From an uncultured Sphingobium sp. (GTDB lineage: Bacteria > Pseudomonadota > Alphaproteobacteria > Sphingomonadales > Sphingomonadaceae), in NCBI GenBank assembly GCA_946479185.1, contig CAMLFF010000231.1:1-5348 (forward strand): 5,348 nucleotides of DNA, written 5' to 3'. The stretch's first letter is position 1, and every line of letters begins with the position of its first letter. A model generated the notes under the pieces. That model was not told the origin of the DNA. It saw only the letters and a program-made list of their open reading frames with translations, and made no database searches. The position numbers and the translations under genes were made by a program. Shown here piece after piece: positions 1 to 4,498 of the stretch.

Positions 1-125
1 GCTTCGAGAATATTCGTCTTGCCCGCGCCATTCTCACCTGAGAGCACGATCATGGGCTCATCCGGCACGATCAGCGCGTCGGCATGATTGCGAAAGTCGG
101 TGAGGGCAAGGCGGGCTATCGCCAT
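1..125 (-). CDS. recF: DNA replication/repair protein RecF, N-terminal fragment (3' end outside the window)
   Basis: The 41 complete codons read leftward begin with [17 protein letters not shown] and contain the Walker A motif GENGAGKTN (residues 30-38; Lys36 and Thr37 are the nucleotide-binding residues). A beta-strand carrying 'L.L.DFRN' followed about 20 residues later by GxNGxGKTN is the hallmark of RecF, the SMC-like ABC ATPase that helps load RecA at single-stranded gaps through RecFOR in the cytoplasm. RecF proteins are usually about 350-380 residues, so only around a tenth is visible and the Walker B and signature motifs lie outside. The ATG at 125 is preceded only by a weak purine-rich stretch (GAGCGGG). 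The gene diverges from the peroxiredoxin gene across about 80 bp. SMC-family relatives share the Walker A motif, but the DFRN context favours RecF. Confidence 0.9.
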   Translation of the reverse strand, partial: MAIARLALTDFRNHADALIVPDEPMIVLSGENGAGKTNILE

Positions 126-206
126 GCCCGCTCGTAACCGCTCAGGGCTGGCGGGCCAAGCGCTTCTGTGGCAGATTGTGATGAAGATGGATGGCTTAAG
201 GCAAGG

Positions 207-776
207 ATGACGATGATGATGCGGATCGCACGGATGACGGGTTTGGCTGCAGCCCTTGCCGGGGCATTGCTGGCGACAGGCGCGCAGGCAGCCTTGCCGA
301 TGGGTGCCAAGGCGCCGGACTTTGAGACGCGCGGCGCGCTGGCGGGCAAAGTGTTCAAACTTCGCCTTTCCGAGCAGCTGAAAAAAGGCCCGGTCGTGCT
401 CTATTTCTTCCCCGCCGCCTTCACCAAGGGCTGCACGGCGGAGACCAAGGAATTTGCTGACAAGGCGGACCAGTTCAAGGCAGCGGGTGCGACCGTCATC
501 GGCATGTCGGCTGACGCGGTGGACGTGCTGCAGCGCTTCTCGACCGAGGCATGTGGCAGCAAGTTCGCGGTGGCTTCTGCCGGGCCGGGCGTGATCAAGG
601 GCTATGATGTGGCGCTCAAGAGCGAAAATCCCGCCTTCGCCGGCAAGACCGACCGCACATCCTATGTGATCAGCTCGGCTGGGCGCATTGTGTATGCCCA
701 TAGCGCGCTCGATTATCGCGATCATGTGGCGAACACGCTGGCATCGGTAAAATCCCTCGCTGCGGCGAAGAAGTAA
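207..776 (+). CDS. Exported PrxQ/BCP-type peroxiredoxin
   Basis: A thiol peroxidase (AhpC-TSA/thioredoxin fold) predicted to act in the periplasm on hydrogen peroxide or organic peroxides. From the ATG at 207 the product is 189 residues. Residues 1-28 form a signal peptide with an Arg-containing n-region, a hydrophobic core at 12-24 and the cleavage site AQA|A. The peroxidatic motif [10 protein letters not shown] (68-77) supplies Pro69, Thr73 and Cys76. Arg150 in the TDRTSYVI segment matches the conserved active-site Arg. There is no Cys five residues after Cys76, as in E. coli BCP, but Cys116 in STEACGSKF fits the alpha-3 resolving cysteine of other PrxQ proteins. The start is uncertain: ATG codons at 207, 213, 216 and 219 share the frame, and AAGGA at 203-207 would suit 213 or 216. 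A GTG at 168 only lengthens the signal n-region. The nuclease gene follows after 34 bp. Confidence 0.87.
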   Translation: MTMMMRIARMTGLAAALAGALLATGAQAALPMGAKAPDFETRGALAGKVFKLRLSEQLKKGPVVLYFFPAAFTKGCTAETKEFADKADQFKAAGATVIGMSADAVDVLQRFSTEACGSKFAVASAGPGVIKGYDVALKSENPAFAGKTDRTSYVISSAGRIVYAHSALDYRDHVANTLASVKSLAAAKK

Positions 777-793
777 TCCGCGTCCAGATGGTC

Positions 794-808
794 GGGGCGA
801 GCGGCCCC
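794..808 (+). other. Hairpin directly before the nuclease start codon
   Basis: GGGGC (794-798) and GCCCC (804-808) form a perfect 5-bp GC stem with a 5-nt loop, ending two bases before the ATG at 811. The usual Shine-Dalgarno window is occupied by this stem and no other good ribosome binding site is visible. No T-tract follows, so it is not an intrinsic terminator for the upstream gene. It could lower translation of the nuclease or couple it to the upstream gene, but a 5-bp stem in GC-rich DNA can arise by chance. Confidence 0.35.
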
Positions 809-810
809 AC

Positions 811-1347
811 ATGATCAGATTGAAGCGCTGGATGCGGCGTTTGTGGGCGCTCATCGTGCTCGCGTTGCTGCTGCTCATCCTCGCGCTGTTGCGCCCGTCC
901 GAAACGCTGGTCACCGCAGATGGCACGCGCATCTATGTGGTGGATGGCGATAGTCTGCGCATCGGCCCGCGCGATGTCCGGCTTAAAGGGATCGATGCTG
1001 TGGAACTGCGCCAGTCTTGCAATGGCGCGGATGGCACCCAGTGGAGCTGCGGCGTTGAAGCGCGGAAGGCTCTGCAGGATGTGGTCGCGCGGGGCGATTT
1101 ACGCTGTCAGGCTAGCGAAGACGACCGGTTCGGGCGGGCAATCTCGCTATGCAGCGTCGCTGGCATGAGCGATGTTGCGGCGGCGCTGGTGAGCGCCGGT
1201 TGGGCCGTGAGCGGCGATGGCGCGCGTGCGGGCGATTATGCCGATGAGCAAGGGCAGGCCAAATCTGCGAGAAGAGGTATTTGGCGGGGCACGTTCCAGC
1301 GCCCGGCGGAGTGGCGTAAGGCGCATCCGCGCGAGACTGAAGAATAA
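811..1347 (+). CDS. Membrane-anchored thermonuclease-family (SNase-fold) nuclease
   Basis: A 178-residue protein of the staphylococcal nuclease (TNase/SNc, OB-fold) family, predicted to cleave nucleic acids with Ca2+. A basic N-terminus ([10 protein letters not shown]) precedes one hydrophobic helix at about 11-27, so the catalytic domain (about 33-172) probably faces the periplasm on an uncleaved anchor. All key SNase residues can be matched: VDGDSL gives Asp47 (Asp21 of S. aureus nuclease), [10 protein letters not shown] gives Arg57, Asp62 and Glu65 (Arg35, Asp40, Glu43), and DRFGRA gives Arg109 (Arg87). The later motifs LVSAGWA and [12 protein letters not shown] are also typical of bacterial SNase-like proteins. 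Cys70, Cys80, Cys99 and Cys114 could form disulfides outside the cytoplasm. The gene starts 34 bp after the peroxiredoxin, suggesting one transcript. The true substrate (DNA, RNA or another ligand) cannot be told from sequence. Confidence 0.87.
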   Translation: MIRLKRWMRRLWALIVLALLLLILALLRPSETLVTADGTRIYVVDGDSLRIGPRDVRLKGIDAVELRQSCNGADGTQWSCGVEARKALQDVVARGDLRCQASEDDRFGRAISLCSVAGMSDVAAALVSAGWAVSGDGARAGDYADEQGQAKSARRGIWRGTFQRPAEWRKAHPRETEE

Positions 1348-1463
1348 GCGCTCCAACATTCTGCGTTGATTATGTCCGTTTTTTCGCGCTGGCTTATTGC
1401 AGAGCGCGCAACTCCTTGGCAGTGCGGTGTTGAAGGGGCCGAGAGCCCGCATGGAGAGTAGAT

Positions 1464-2330
1464 ATGGATATCGCAGGCACAACGGCATTCATCACCGGCG
1501 GCGCGAGCGGCATTGGGTTTGGCATTGCCCAGCGGTTGCTGGATGCAGGCGCGAAGCTGGTGTTGGCCGATATCCGGCAGGATCATCTCGACGAGGCCAA
1601 GCAGTTTTTCGATGAGCGCCAGCAGGGCCGCAATGTCCACACCATGCGGCTGGACGTGTCCGATCGCCAGCAAATGGCGGAGGCCGCGCGCGAATGTGAA
1701 GCGGTGATGGGCGGGCCGGAAATCCTCATCAACAATGCAGGCATCGATCCATCCGGGCCGTTCGATCAGGCGACCTATGCGGATTGGGATTATGGCATCG
1801 GCGTCAATCTGATGGGGCCGATCAACGGCATCATGGAATTTGCGCCGGGGATGCGTCGTCGCGGCAAGGGCGGGCACATCGTCAACACCGCCTCGCTCGC
1901 GGGCCTCACGCCGATGCCAAGCTTCATGGCGATCTACGCCGTGGCCAAGGCGGGCGTCATCACGCTGACCGAGTCCATTCGCGACAGCATGGCGCAGGAT
2001 AATATCGGTGTGACGGTGCTGATGCCGGGGCCGATCAAGAGCCGCATCCATGAATCGGGCCAGAACCGCCCGGAGCGGTTCCGAACCGGCAGTGGTTTGC
2101 AGGAGGCCGAGGAGCAACTCACCCAGCGCGTCGTGTCGGATACATGGATGGAGTCGACGGAAGTGGGCGACATGATCGTGGACGCGATCCGCAGCAACAC
2201 CCTCTATGTCTCAACCCACGGCAATTGGAAGGAGACGGTGGAGCAGCGCTTCCAGGCGATGATCGCCTCCATGCCGGAAGCGCGGCCATTCAACTTCAGC
2301 GAGAGCCTCTCGGTGCCGAGCAAGGATTGA
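1464..2330 (+). CDS. Classical short-chain dehydrogenase/reductase (SDR), probably NAD-dependent
   Basis: A 288-residue cytoplasmic oxidoreductase with a Rossmann fold. The cofactor motif TGGASGIG lies at 11-18 (TGxxxGxG). Asp36 at the end of strand beta-2 (LADI) favours NAD(H) over NADP(H). LDV at 63-65 and NNAG at 90-93 are further classical SDR motifs. The catalytic tetrad is Asn115, Ser144, Tyr158 and Lys162 (YAVAK). The MPG motif at 187-189 contacts the nicotinamide. The protein is about 35-40 residues longer than a minimal classical SDR, with an extended substrate-loop and C-terminal region after residue 195, so the substrate is unknown; a steroid-, alcohol- or 3-oxoacyl-type reaction is possible. 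The start is supported by GGAGAG at 1453-1458, five bases before the ATG. It lies 116 bp after the nuclease, with no strong terminator between, and ends just before a bidirectional terminator. Confidence 0.9.
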   Translation: MDIAGTTAFITGGASGIGFGIAQRLLDAGAKLVLADIRQDHLDEAKQFFDERQQGRNVHTMRLDVSDRQQMAEAARECEAVMGGPEILINNAGIDPSGPFDQATYADWDYGIGVNLMGPINGIMEFAPGMRRRGKGGHIVNTASLAGLTPMPSFMAIYAVAKAGVITLTESIRDSMAQDNIGVTVLMPGPIKSRIHESGQNRPERFRTGSGLQEAEEQLTQRVVSDTWMESTEVGDMIVDAIRSNTLYVSTHGNWKETVEQRFQAMIASMPEARPFNFSESLSVPSKD

Positions 2331-2350
2331 GGCCGCTGGAGCAGGCATAG

Positions 2351-2386
2351 AAAAAGGGCGCCGATCGCGAGATCAGCGCCCTTTTT
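2351..2386. terminator. Bidirectional intrinsic terminator between converging genes
   Basis: AAAAAGGGCGC (2351-2361) and GCGCCCTTTTT (2376-2386) pair perfectly over 11 bp. Inside, GATC (2363-2366) and GATC (2371-2374) add a 4-bp stem closed by a GCGA (GNRA-type) tetraloop, with one C/A mismatch between the two stems. The A-tract and T-tract flanking the GC core let it work in both directions. It sits 20 bp after the dehydrogenase stop and 14 bp after the stop of the leftward lipoprotein gene. Confidence 0.93.
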
Positions 2387-2400
2387 GTAAGTGCAAAATC

Positions 2401-3054
2401 TCAGCGCTGTGTCGCGACCGTCCCGGCAGGCCGTGCATCGACGGTCTGGGTGGAAGTGAGGCTGCGGCGGGCAAGTGCGCCATCGGGGTCTGGCAAGCCA
2501 GCCGCCCTGTTCAGCTCGTACAACATGGTCGTGGCGCGGTCGTTAAAGGCAACCGGCGTGGCGCTTTCCGCCTCGGTCAGGATCGTTTTGGAACGACCGC
2601 AGAAATTGTCGCGGGTCAGCGTGCCGGAATAGGCGTTATAGACCTTGGTCATATGGTCGTCATAAGCGTCCTGCCACTTTTTGCCGCCCTTCGCCTTGTA
2701 GAGATTGACCTCCAACTGCGCGGCTTCCGAGAGCAGGCCCTTATGGGTCGAGAGCATCTTGTTATAGCTTGCGACCATCGCATTATTATCGACGCCCTGG
2801 CAGAGCAGCACGGCCACATTCAGGCCCGAGCGCAAATGCCACAGGTCTTCACCGCGATTTGCGCCGATCAGCATCGGCGCAGGCGGCGCGACTTCGATCA
2901 GCGGCACATTGCTGGGGATTGGCGTAGGGATATTGGCGATCGGCGCTTCCGTTTTGGTCGACGCGCCACAGCCAGCCAGCACCATGATCGGGGCCAGCAC
3001 CAGCCCAAAGCTCTTCAAAATCTGTTGTGAGGCTGCGTTTGTTCGCGTCGCCAT
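2401..3054 (-). CDS. Putative lipoprotein of unknown function
   Basis: A 217-residue envelope lipoprotein by sequence. From the ATG at 3054, a basic n-region and a hydrophobic core lead to the lipobox VLAGC, with lipidated Cys29. Residues 30-61 are a Pro/Ala/Ile-rich linker. The mature domain begins near EDLWHLRSGLNVAVLLCQ (about 69-86) and is mostly helical, with two further cysteines (Cys85 and Cys152) that could form a disulfide. I recall similar unannotated proteins in sphingomonads but recognise no characterised family, so no function is given. Two in-frame ATGs are available: GGAGGA directly abuts the ATG at 3060, with no spacing, but lies six bases from the ATG at 3054, so the second is preferred. 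The C-terminal 30 residues or so look disordered. It lies downstream of a 57-residue gene on the same strand, with a hairpin and a possible promoter between them. Confidence 0.83.
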   Translation of the reverse strand: MATRTNAASQQILKSFGLVLAPIMVLAGCGASTKTEAPIANIPTPIPSNVPLIEVAPPAPMLIGANRGEDLWHLRSGLNVAVLLCQGVDNNAMVASYNKMLSTHKGLLSEAAQLEVNLYKAKGGKKWQDAYDDHMTKVYNAYSGTLTRDNFCGRSKTILTEAESATPVAFNDRATTMLYELNRAAGLPDPDGALARRSLTSTQTVDARPAGTVATQR

Positions 3055-3112
3055 CGTCATTCCTCCCGAGATCCGGCGCCCGCGCGCGCCGATTTCCTCA
3101 TATGTCTCAGGG

Positions 3113-3141
3113 CTTATCGTCTGCCGAGTCGCTCAACGCAA
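3113..3141 (-). promoter_or_regulatory. Possible sigma-70-type promoter for the lipoprotein gene
   Basis: Read leftward, TTGCGT (3141-3136) and GATAAG (3118-3113) are separated by exactly 17 bases, the standard spacing. The match is 3/6 for the -35 box and 4/6 for the -10 box, which is modest. It lies about 60 bp upstream of the start at 3054 and just downstream of a hairpin that could end the previous transcript. The location is sensible, but the match alone is weak evidence. Confidence 0.3.
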
Positions 3142-3149
3142 GTCCGCAA

Positions 3150-3175
3150 GCCCTCCACTCGTCGCAGTGGAGGGC
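3150..3175 (-). terminator. Strong hairpin, possible terminator without a clear U-tract
   Basis: GCCCTCCACT (3150-3159) and AGTGGAGGGC (3166-3175) form a perfect 10-bp stem with a 6-nt loop. On the leftward transcript it lies about 70 bases after the stop of the 57-residue gene and about 95 bases before the lipoprotein start. It is followed by TTGCGGACTT rather than a run of T, so intrinsic termination would be poor. It could instead stabilise the 3' end of the upstream mRNA or be part of a small RNA or a protein-binding site. Confidence 0.45.
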
Positions 3176-3246
3176 CTGATCGATGTTACCGACGTTAACC
3201 TTGGATATGTTGCGCGAGCTGTTGCGTCGCGCGGTGGTGAATCCGG

Positions 3247-3420
3247 TTACAGGCCGTGGACCATATCCGGGCTCATACGGTTGGCCTCTCCAGCCACCAT
3301 TTGTTGCAGAACCAACACGCGCTGACGCTCGCGATTCCATGCGCGCGAAGGGCTTGCCCGTATCTCGGCGAGCAGGGCCTGAAGCTCCTGCTTGCGGCTG
3401 TGAAGCGTGATAGGGTCCAT
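3247..3420 (-). CDS. Small (57-residue) hypothetical protein with a strong ribosome binding site
   Basis: An open frame of 57 codons read leftward from ATG 3420 to TAA 3249-3247. It starts MDPITLHSRKQELQALL and ends EANRMSPDMVHGL. The strongest reason to call it real is AGGAGG at 3431-3426, five bases before the ATG, an almost ideal Shine-Dalgarno sequence. Residues 6-46 are rich in Arg, Glu, Gln, Leu and Ala with no Gly before residue 44, as expected for one or two amphipathic helices, possibly a short coiled coil. There are no cysteines, no signal peptide and no membrane segment, so it should be a soluble cytoplasmic protein. I do not recognise the family and infer no function. A GGAAC-N16-CGTA element directly upstream hints at general-stress control. 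It could be co-transcribed with the downstream lipoprotein gene (193 bp away), although a hairpin intervenes. Confidence 0.72.
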   Translation of the reverse strand: MDPITLHSRKQELQALLAEIRASPSRAWNRERQRVLVLQQMVAGEANRMSPDMVHGL

Positions 3421-3425
3421 GGCAT

Positions 3426-3431
3426 CCTCCT
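3426..3431 (-). promoter_or_regulatory. Strong Shine-Dalgarno site of the 57-residue gene
   Basis: AGGAGG read leftward, with five bases before the ATG at 3420. This is one of the best ribosome binding sites in the window and decides the start of a gene that would otherwise be missed. Confidence 0.75.
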
Positions 3432-3450
3432 CTTCGCGGGTGTCTTTGCA

Positions 3451-3476
3451 ATACGCGCATTATCGCCACCAGTTCC
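3451..3476 (-). promoter_or_regulatory. Candidate EcfG-type (general stress sigma) promoter
   Basis: Read leftward, GGAAC (3476-3472) and CGTAT (3455-3451) are separated by 16 bases. The consensus for alphaproteobacterial EcfG promoters is GGAAC-N16-17-CGTT, so this is a full -35 match with one mismatch in the -10. Transcription would start near 3445, giving a leader of about 25 bases to the 57-residue gene. A housekeeping-like GATAAT lies inside the spacer but has no partner -35 at a good distance. Confidence 0.4.
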
Positions 3477-3515
3477 CAACGGTTCGGCGCGTTTTCAGGA
3501 GGTTGGCGGGAGGCG

Positions 3516-3531
3516 ATCGGCGCTCGCCGAT
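3516..3531. repeat. Short inverted repeat in the divergent intergenic region
   Basis: ATCGGC (3516-3521) and GCCGAT (3526-3531) form a dyad around the four bases GCTC. It lies in the 201-bp region between the leftward 57-residue gene and the rightward entericidin-like gene, about 40 bp upstream of the EcfG-like element. A regulator site is possible. Apart from this dyad and the EcfG-like element I see no gene or clear promoter in 3421-3621. Confidence 0.3.
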
Positions 3532-3621
3532 ACCGGATGCGCAGCCACGCTGATTAACGGCATTTCGTTGCGCAATCAGGCCGTTTAAGGAAGATCAGAC
3601 TTTTAAAGATGGGGACATGAT

Positions 3622-3750
3622 ATGAAGGGATCGGCACTGATTTTGGCAGCGTTGAGCGCGGCGCTGATGCTGTCTGCCTGCGCGACCGTGAAGGGGCTGG
3701 GGCGTGATATTGAATCCGTGGGTCAGGCTGGATCGGAAGTAATTAACTGA
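3622..3750 (+). CDS. Entericidin A/B-type mini-lipoprotein
   Basis: A 42-residue lipoprotein precursor, below the length cut-off of many gene finders. Residues 1-19 form a signal peptide (one Lys, then an Ala/Leu-rich core) ending in the lipobox LSAC with lipidated Cys20. The mature peptide, CATVKGLGRDIESVGQAG and a few more residues, fits the entericidin family pattern: C-x-T-V, then a G-x-G-x-D-I and a G spaced along an amphipathic helix. In E. coli, EcnA and EcnB are small envelope lipoproteins linked to an antidote/bacteriolysis pair, but in most alphaproteobacteria the role is untested. GGGGA at 3611-3615, six bases before the ATG, supports this start; an ATG at 3617 is out of frame and meets a stop at once. 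The gene stands alone, without a second entericidin beside it, and is followed by a strong terminator. Confidence 0.86.
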   Translation: MKGSALILAALSAALMLSACATVKGLGRDIESVGQAGSEVIN

Positions 3751-3771
3751 TCGATCATGCGCGCCAAATGA

Positions 3772-3807
3772 AAAGCCCCGGCCTGCCTTTCAGCAAACCG
3801 GGGCTTT
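3772..3807. terminator. Bidirectional intrinsic terminator after the entericidin-like gene
   Basis: AAAGCCCCGG (3772-3781) and CCGGGGCTTT (3798-3807) pair perfectly over 10 bp around a 16-nt loop, flanked by A and T on the two sides. It lies 21 bp after the entericidin-like stop and 18 bp after the stop of the leftward glycine-zipper gene, so it can serve both converging transcripts. Confidence 0.9.
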
Positions 3808-3825
3808 AATTGTAACAACGCTGGA

Positions 3826-4374
3826 TTAGCGGCAGACAACCTCACCGCGATCGACCGAGCGGCCGATCATTGCACCGGCGCCTGCACCCAGCACTGCGCC
3901 GAGGATGGACGAGCGGCCCTGATCGATCTGATCACCCAGCAATCCACCGACTGCCGCGCCGATGATCAGGCCCGTGGTGCCATCCGAACGGCGGCAATAA
4001 TAGCGATCATCATTGCCGCGGTAGATGCGGGTCGAGCGGGTCACGCGGACCGGATCATAACCGCCGCGATAATAGCGCTCGGCATAATAGCCGCGATAGC
4101 GTGGGTCTGGCCGGTCATAGTCATAGGCGTAAACGACACGCGGTGCGCGACGCTCGCGAATGACGACAACCCGATCCGGACGATGATCGCGATAATGGCG
4201 CTCGTAGCGACGGTGATCGCGACGATCATGCCTGCGGTCATGGCGGTCTTCCCAGCGGCGGTCTTCCCACCGATCGCGACCACGATCCGCAAAGGCCGGT
4301 GTCGCGGAAAGCCCGCCCAACGTCACGGCGCCAAGCGCCAATGCGACGATGCTCTTCTTAATTGCCTTGTACAT
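3826..4374 (-). CDS. Glycine-zipper (17 kDa surface antigen-like) envelope protein with an Arg/Asp/His-rich segment
   Basis: A 182-residue exported protein. Residues 1-29 are a signal peptide (YKAIKK n-region, hydrophobic core, cleavage after PAFA). Residues 30-68 are an extremely charged Arg/Asp/His stretch with two WEDR units. Residues 69-125 are rich in Tyr, Arg, Asp and Val. The C-terminal domain is a double glycine zipper: Gly135/139/143/147 and Gly159/163/167/171, each spaced by four, as in the glycine zipper 2TM / rickettsial 17 kDa antigen family of outer-membrane-associated proteins. No lipobox Cys is present, unlike many relatives. Cys127 and Cys181 flank the zipper and may form a disulfide. 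The ATG at 4374 is chosen because it gives the signal peptide directly; an upstream in-frame ATG at 4467 would add 31 charged residues before it. A self-complementary leader covers the Shine-Dalgarno sequence. Function is unknown; envelope integrity or stress roles are inference. Confidence 0.85.
   Translation of the reverse strand: MYKAIKKSIVALALGAVTLGGLSATPAFADRGRDRWEDRRWEDRHDRRHDRRDHRRYERHYRDHRPDRVVVIRERRAPRVVYAYDYDRPDPRYRGYYAERYYRGGYDPVRVTRSTRIYRGNDDRYYCRRSDGTTGLIIGAAVGGLLGDQIDQGRSSILGAVLGAGAGAMIGRSVDRGEVVCR
4242..4269. repeat. 15-bp tandem repeat inside the glycine-zipper gene
   Basis: GGCGGTCTTCCCA occurs at 4242-4254 and again at 4257-4269, a 15-bp period. On the coding (leftward) strand it yields the two WEDR units at residues 36-44. 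Being in phase, a copy-number change would lengthen or shorten the charged segment by five residues without a frameshift. Confidence 0.75.
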
Positions 4375-4382
4375 CTGTCTCA

Positions 4383-4430
4383 CTCCGACATCTGTTTTGT
4401 GCTTCCCCTGATCGGGAGAACATGTCGGAG
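4383..4430 (-). promoter_or_regulatory. 5' leader hairpin that can hide the Shine-Dalgarno of the glycine-zipper gene
   Basis: Read leftward, CTCCGACAT (4430-4422) pairs perfectly with ATGTCGGAG (4391-4383). The last four bases, GGAG, are the only good Shine-Dalgarno sequence for the ATG at 4374, eight bases further on. Within the loop, TTCTCCC (4420-4414) and GGGGAA (4408-4403) can add a 6-bp stem with one bulged T and a 5-nt loop. The arrangement resembles cis-acting translational control such as an RNA thermometer or a protein- or sRNA-opened leader. It could also be a DNA-level operator with half-sites 39 bp apart. The pairing is plain to see; the regulation is inferred. Confidence 0.5.
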
Positions 4431-4477
4431 AGTAACGCGAGTCGCCTGAACTGGATGCTACGGGCAATTCATCGGGG

Positions 4478-4498
4478 AGAAAGGCGGATCACTCCGCC
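4478..4498 (-). terminator. Putative nrdB terminator overlapping its stop codon
   Basis: Read leftward, GGCGGA (4498-4493) and TCCGCC (4488-4483) form a 6-bp GC-rich stem closed by GTGA, a GNRA-type tetraloop containing the nrdB stop codon TGA (4491-4489). TTTCT follows at 4482-4478. The short, interrupted T-tract makes this a moderate intrinsic terminator, so some read-through into the glycine-zipper leader is possible. Confidence 0.55.

Noticed and set aside
158..165. AAGCGCTT palindrome in the recF-peroxiredoxin divergent region
   Set aside because: An isolated 8-bp palindrome without repeats or recognisable promoter boxes around it is too weak to call an operator.
168..206. GTG at 168 as the start of the peroxiredoxin
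   Set aside because: It would put 13 mostly acidic residues before the signal peptide; the ATG cluster at 207-219 gives a normal export signal with a nearby AAGGA.
1385..1408. Inverted repeat CGCGCT/AGCGCG in the nuclease-dehydrogenase gap
   Set aside because: Six-bp arms of only G, C and one T, 12 bases apart and with no following T-run, are easily explained by base composition; no convincing promoter was found there either.
1236..2117. A 293-codon open frame on the minus strand opposite the nuclease and dehydrogenase
   Set aside because: It is longer than the dehydrogenase it overlaps, but its His/Arg-rich composition is typical of antisense frames in GC-rich DNA, it has no recognisable motif, and it would run antisense through two clear enzyme genes.
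3107..3469. A 120-codon minus-strand frame and a 68-codon one overlapping the 57-residue gene
   Set aside because: Neither has a ribosome binding site as good as the AGGAGG serving the 57-residue frame, and their compositions are low in hydrophobic residues and look unstructured.
3183..3588. Plus-strand frames of 75 and 110 codons over the small gene and its upstream region
   Set aside because: No ribosome binding site or motif; they run antisense to the supported small gene and across the promoter region.
4375..4467. ATG at 4467 as the start of the glycine-zipper protein
   Set aside because: It would place 31 polar residues before an obvious signal peptide and would begin upstream of the leader hairpin; the ATG at 4374 is the natural start.
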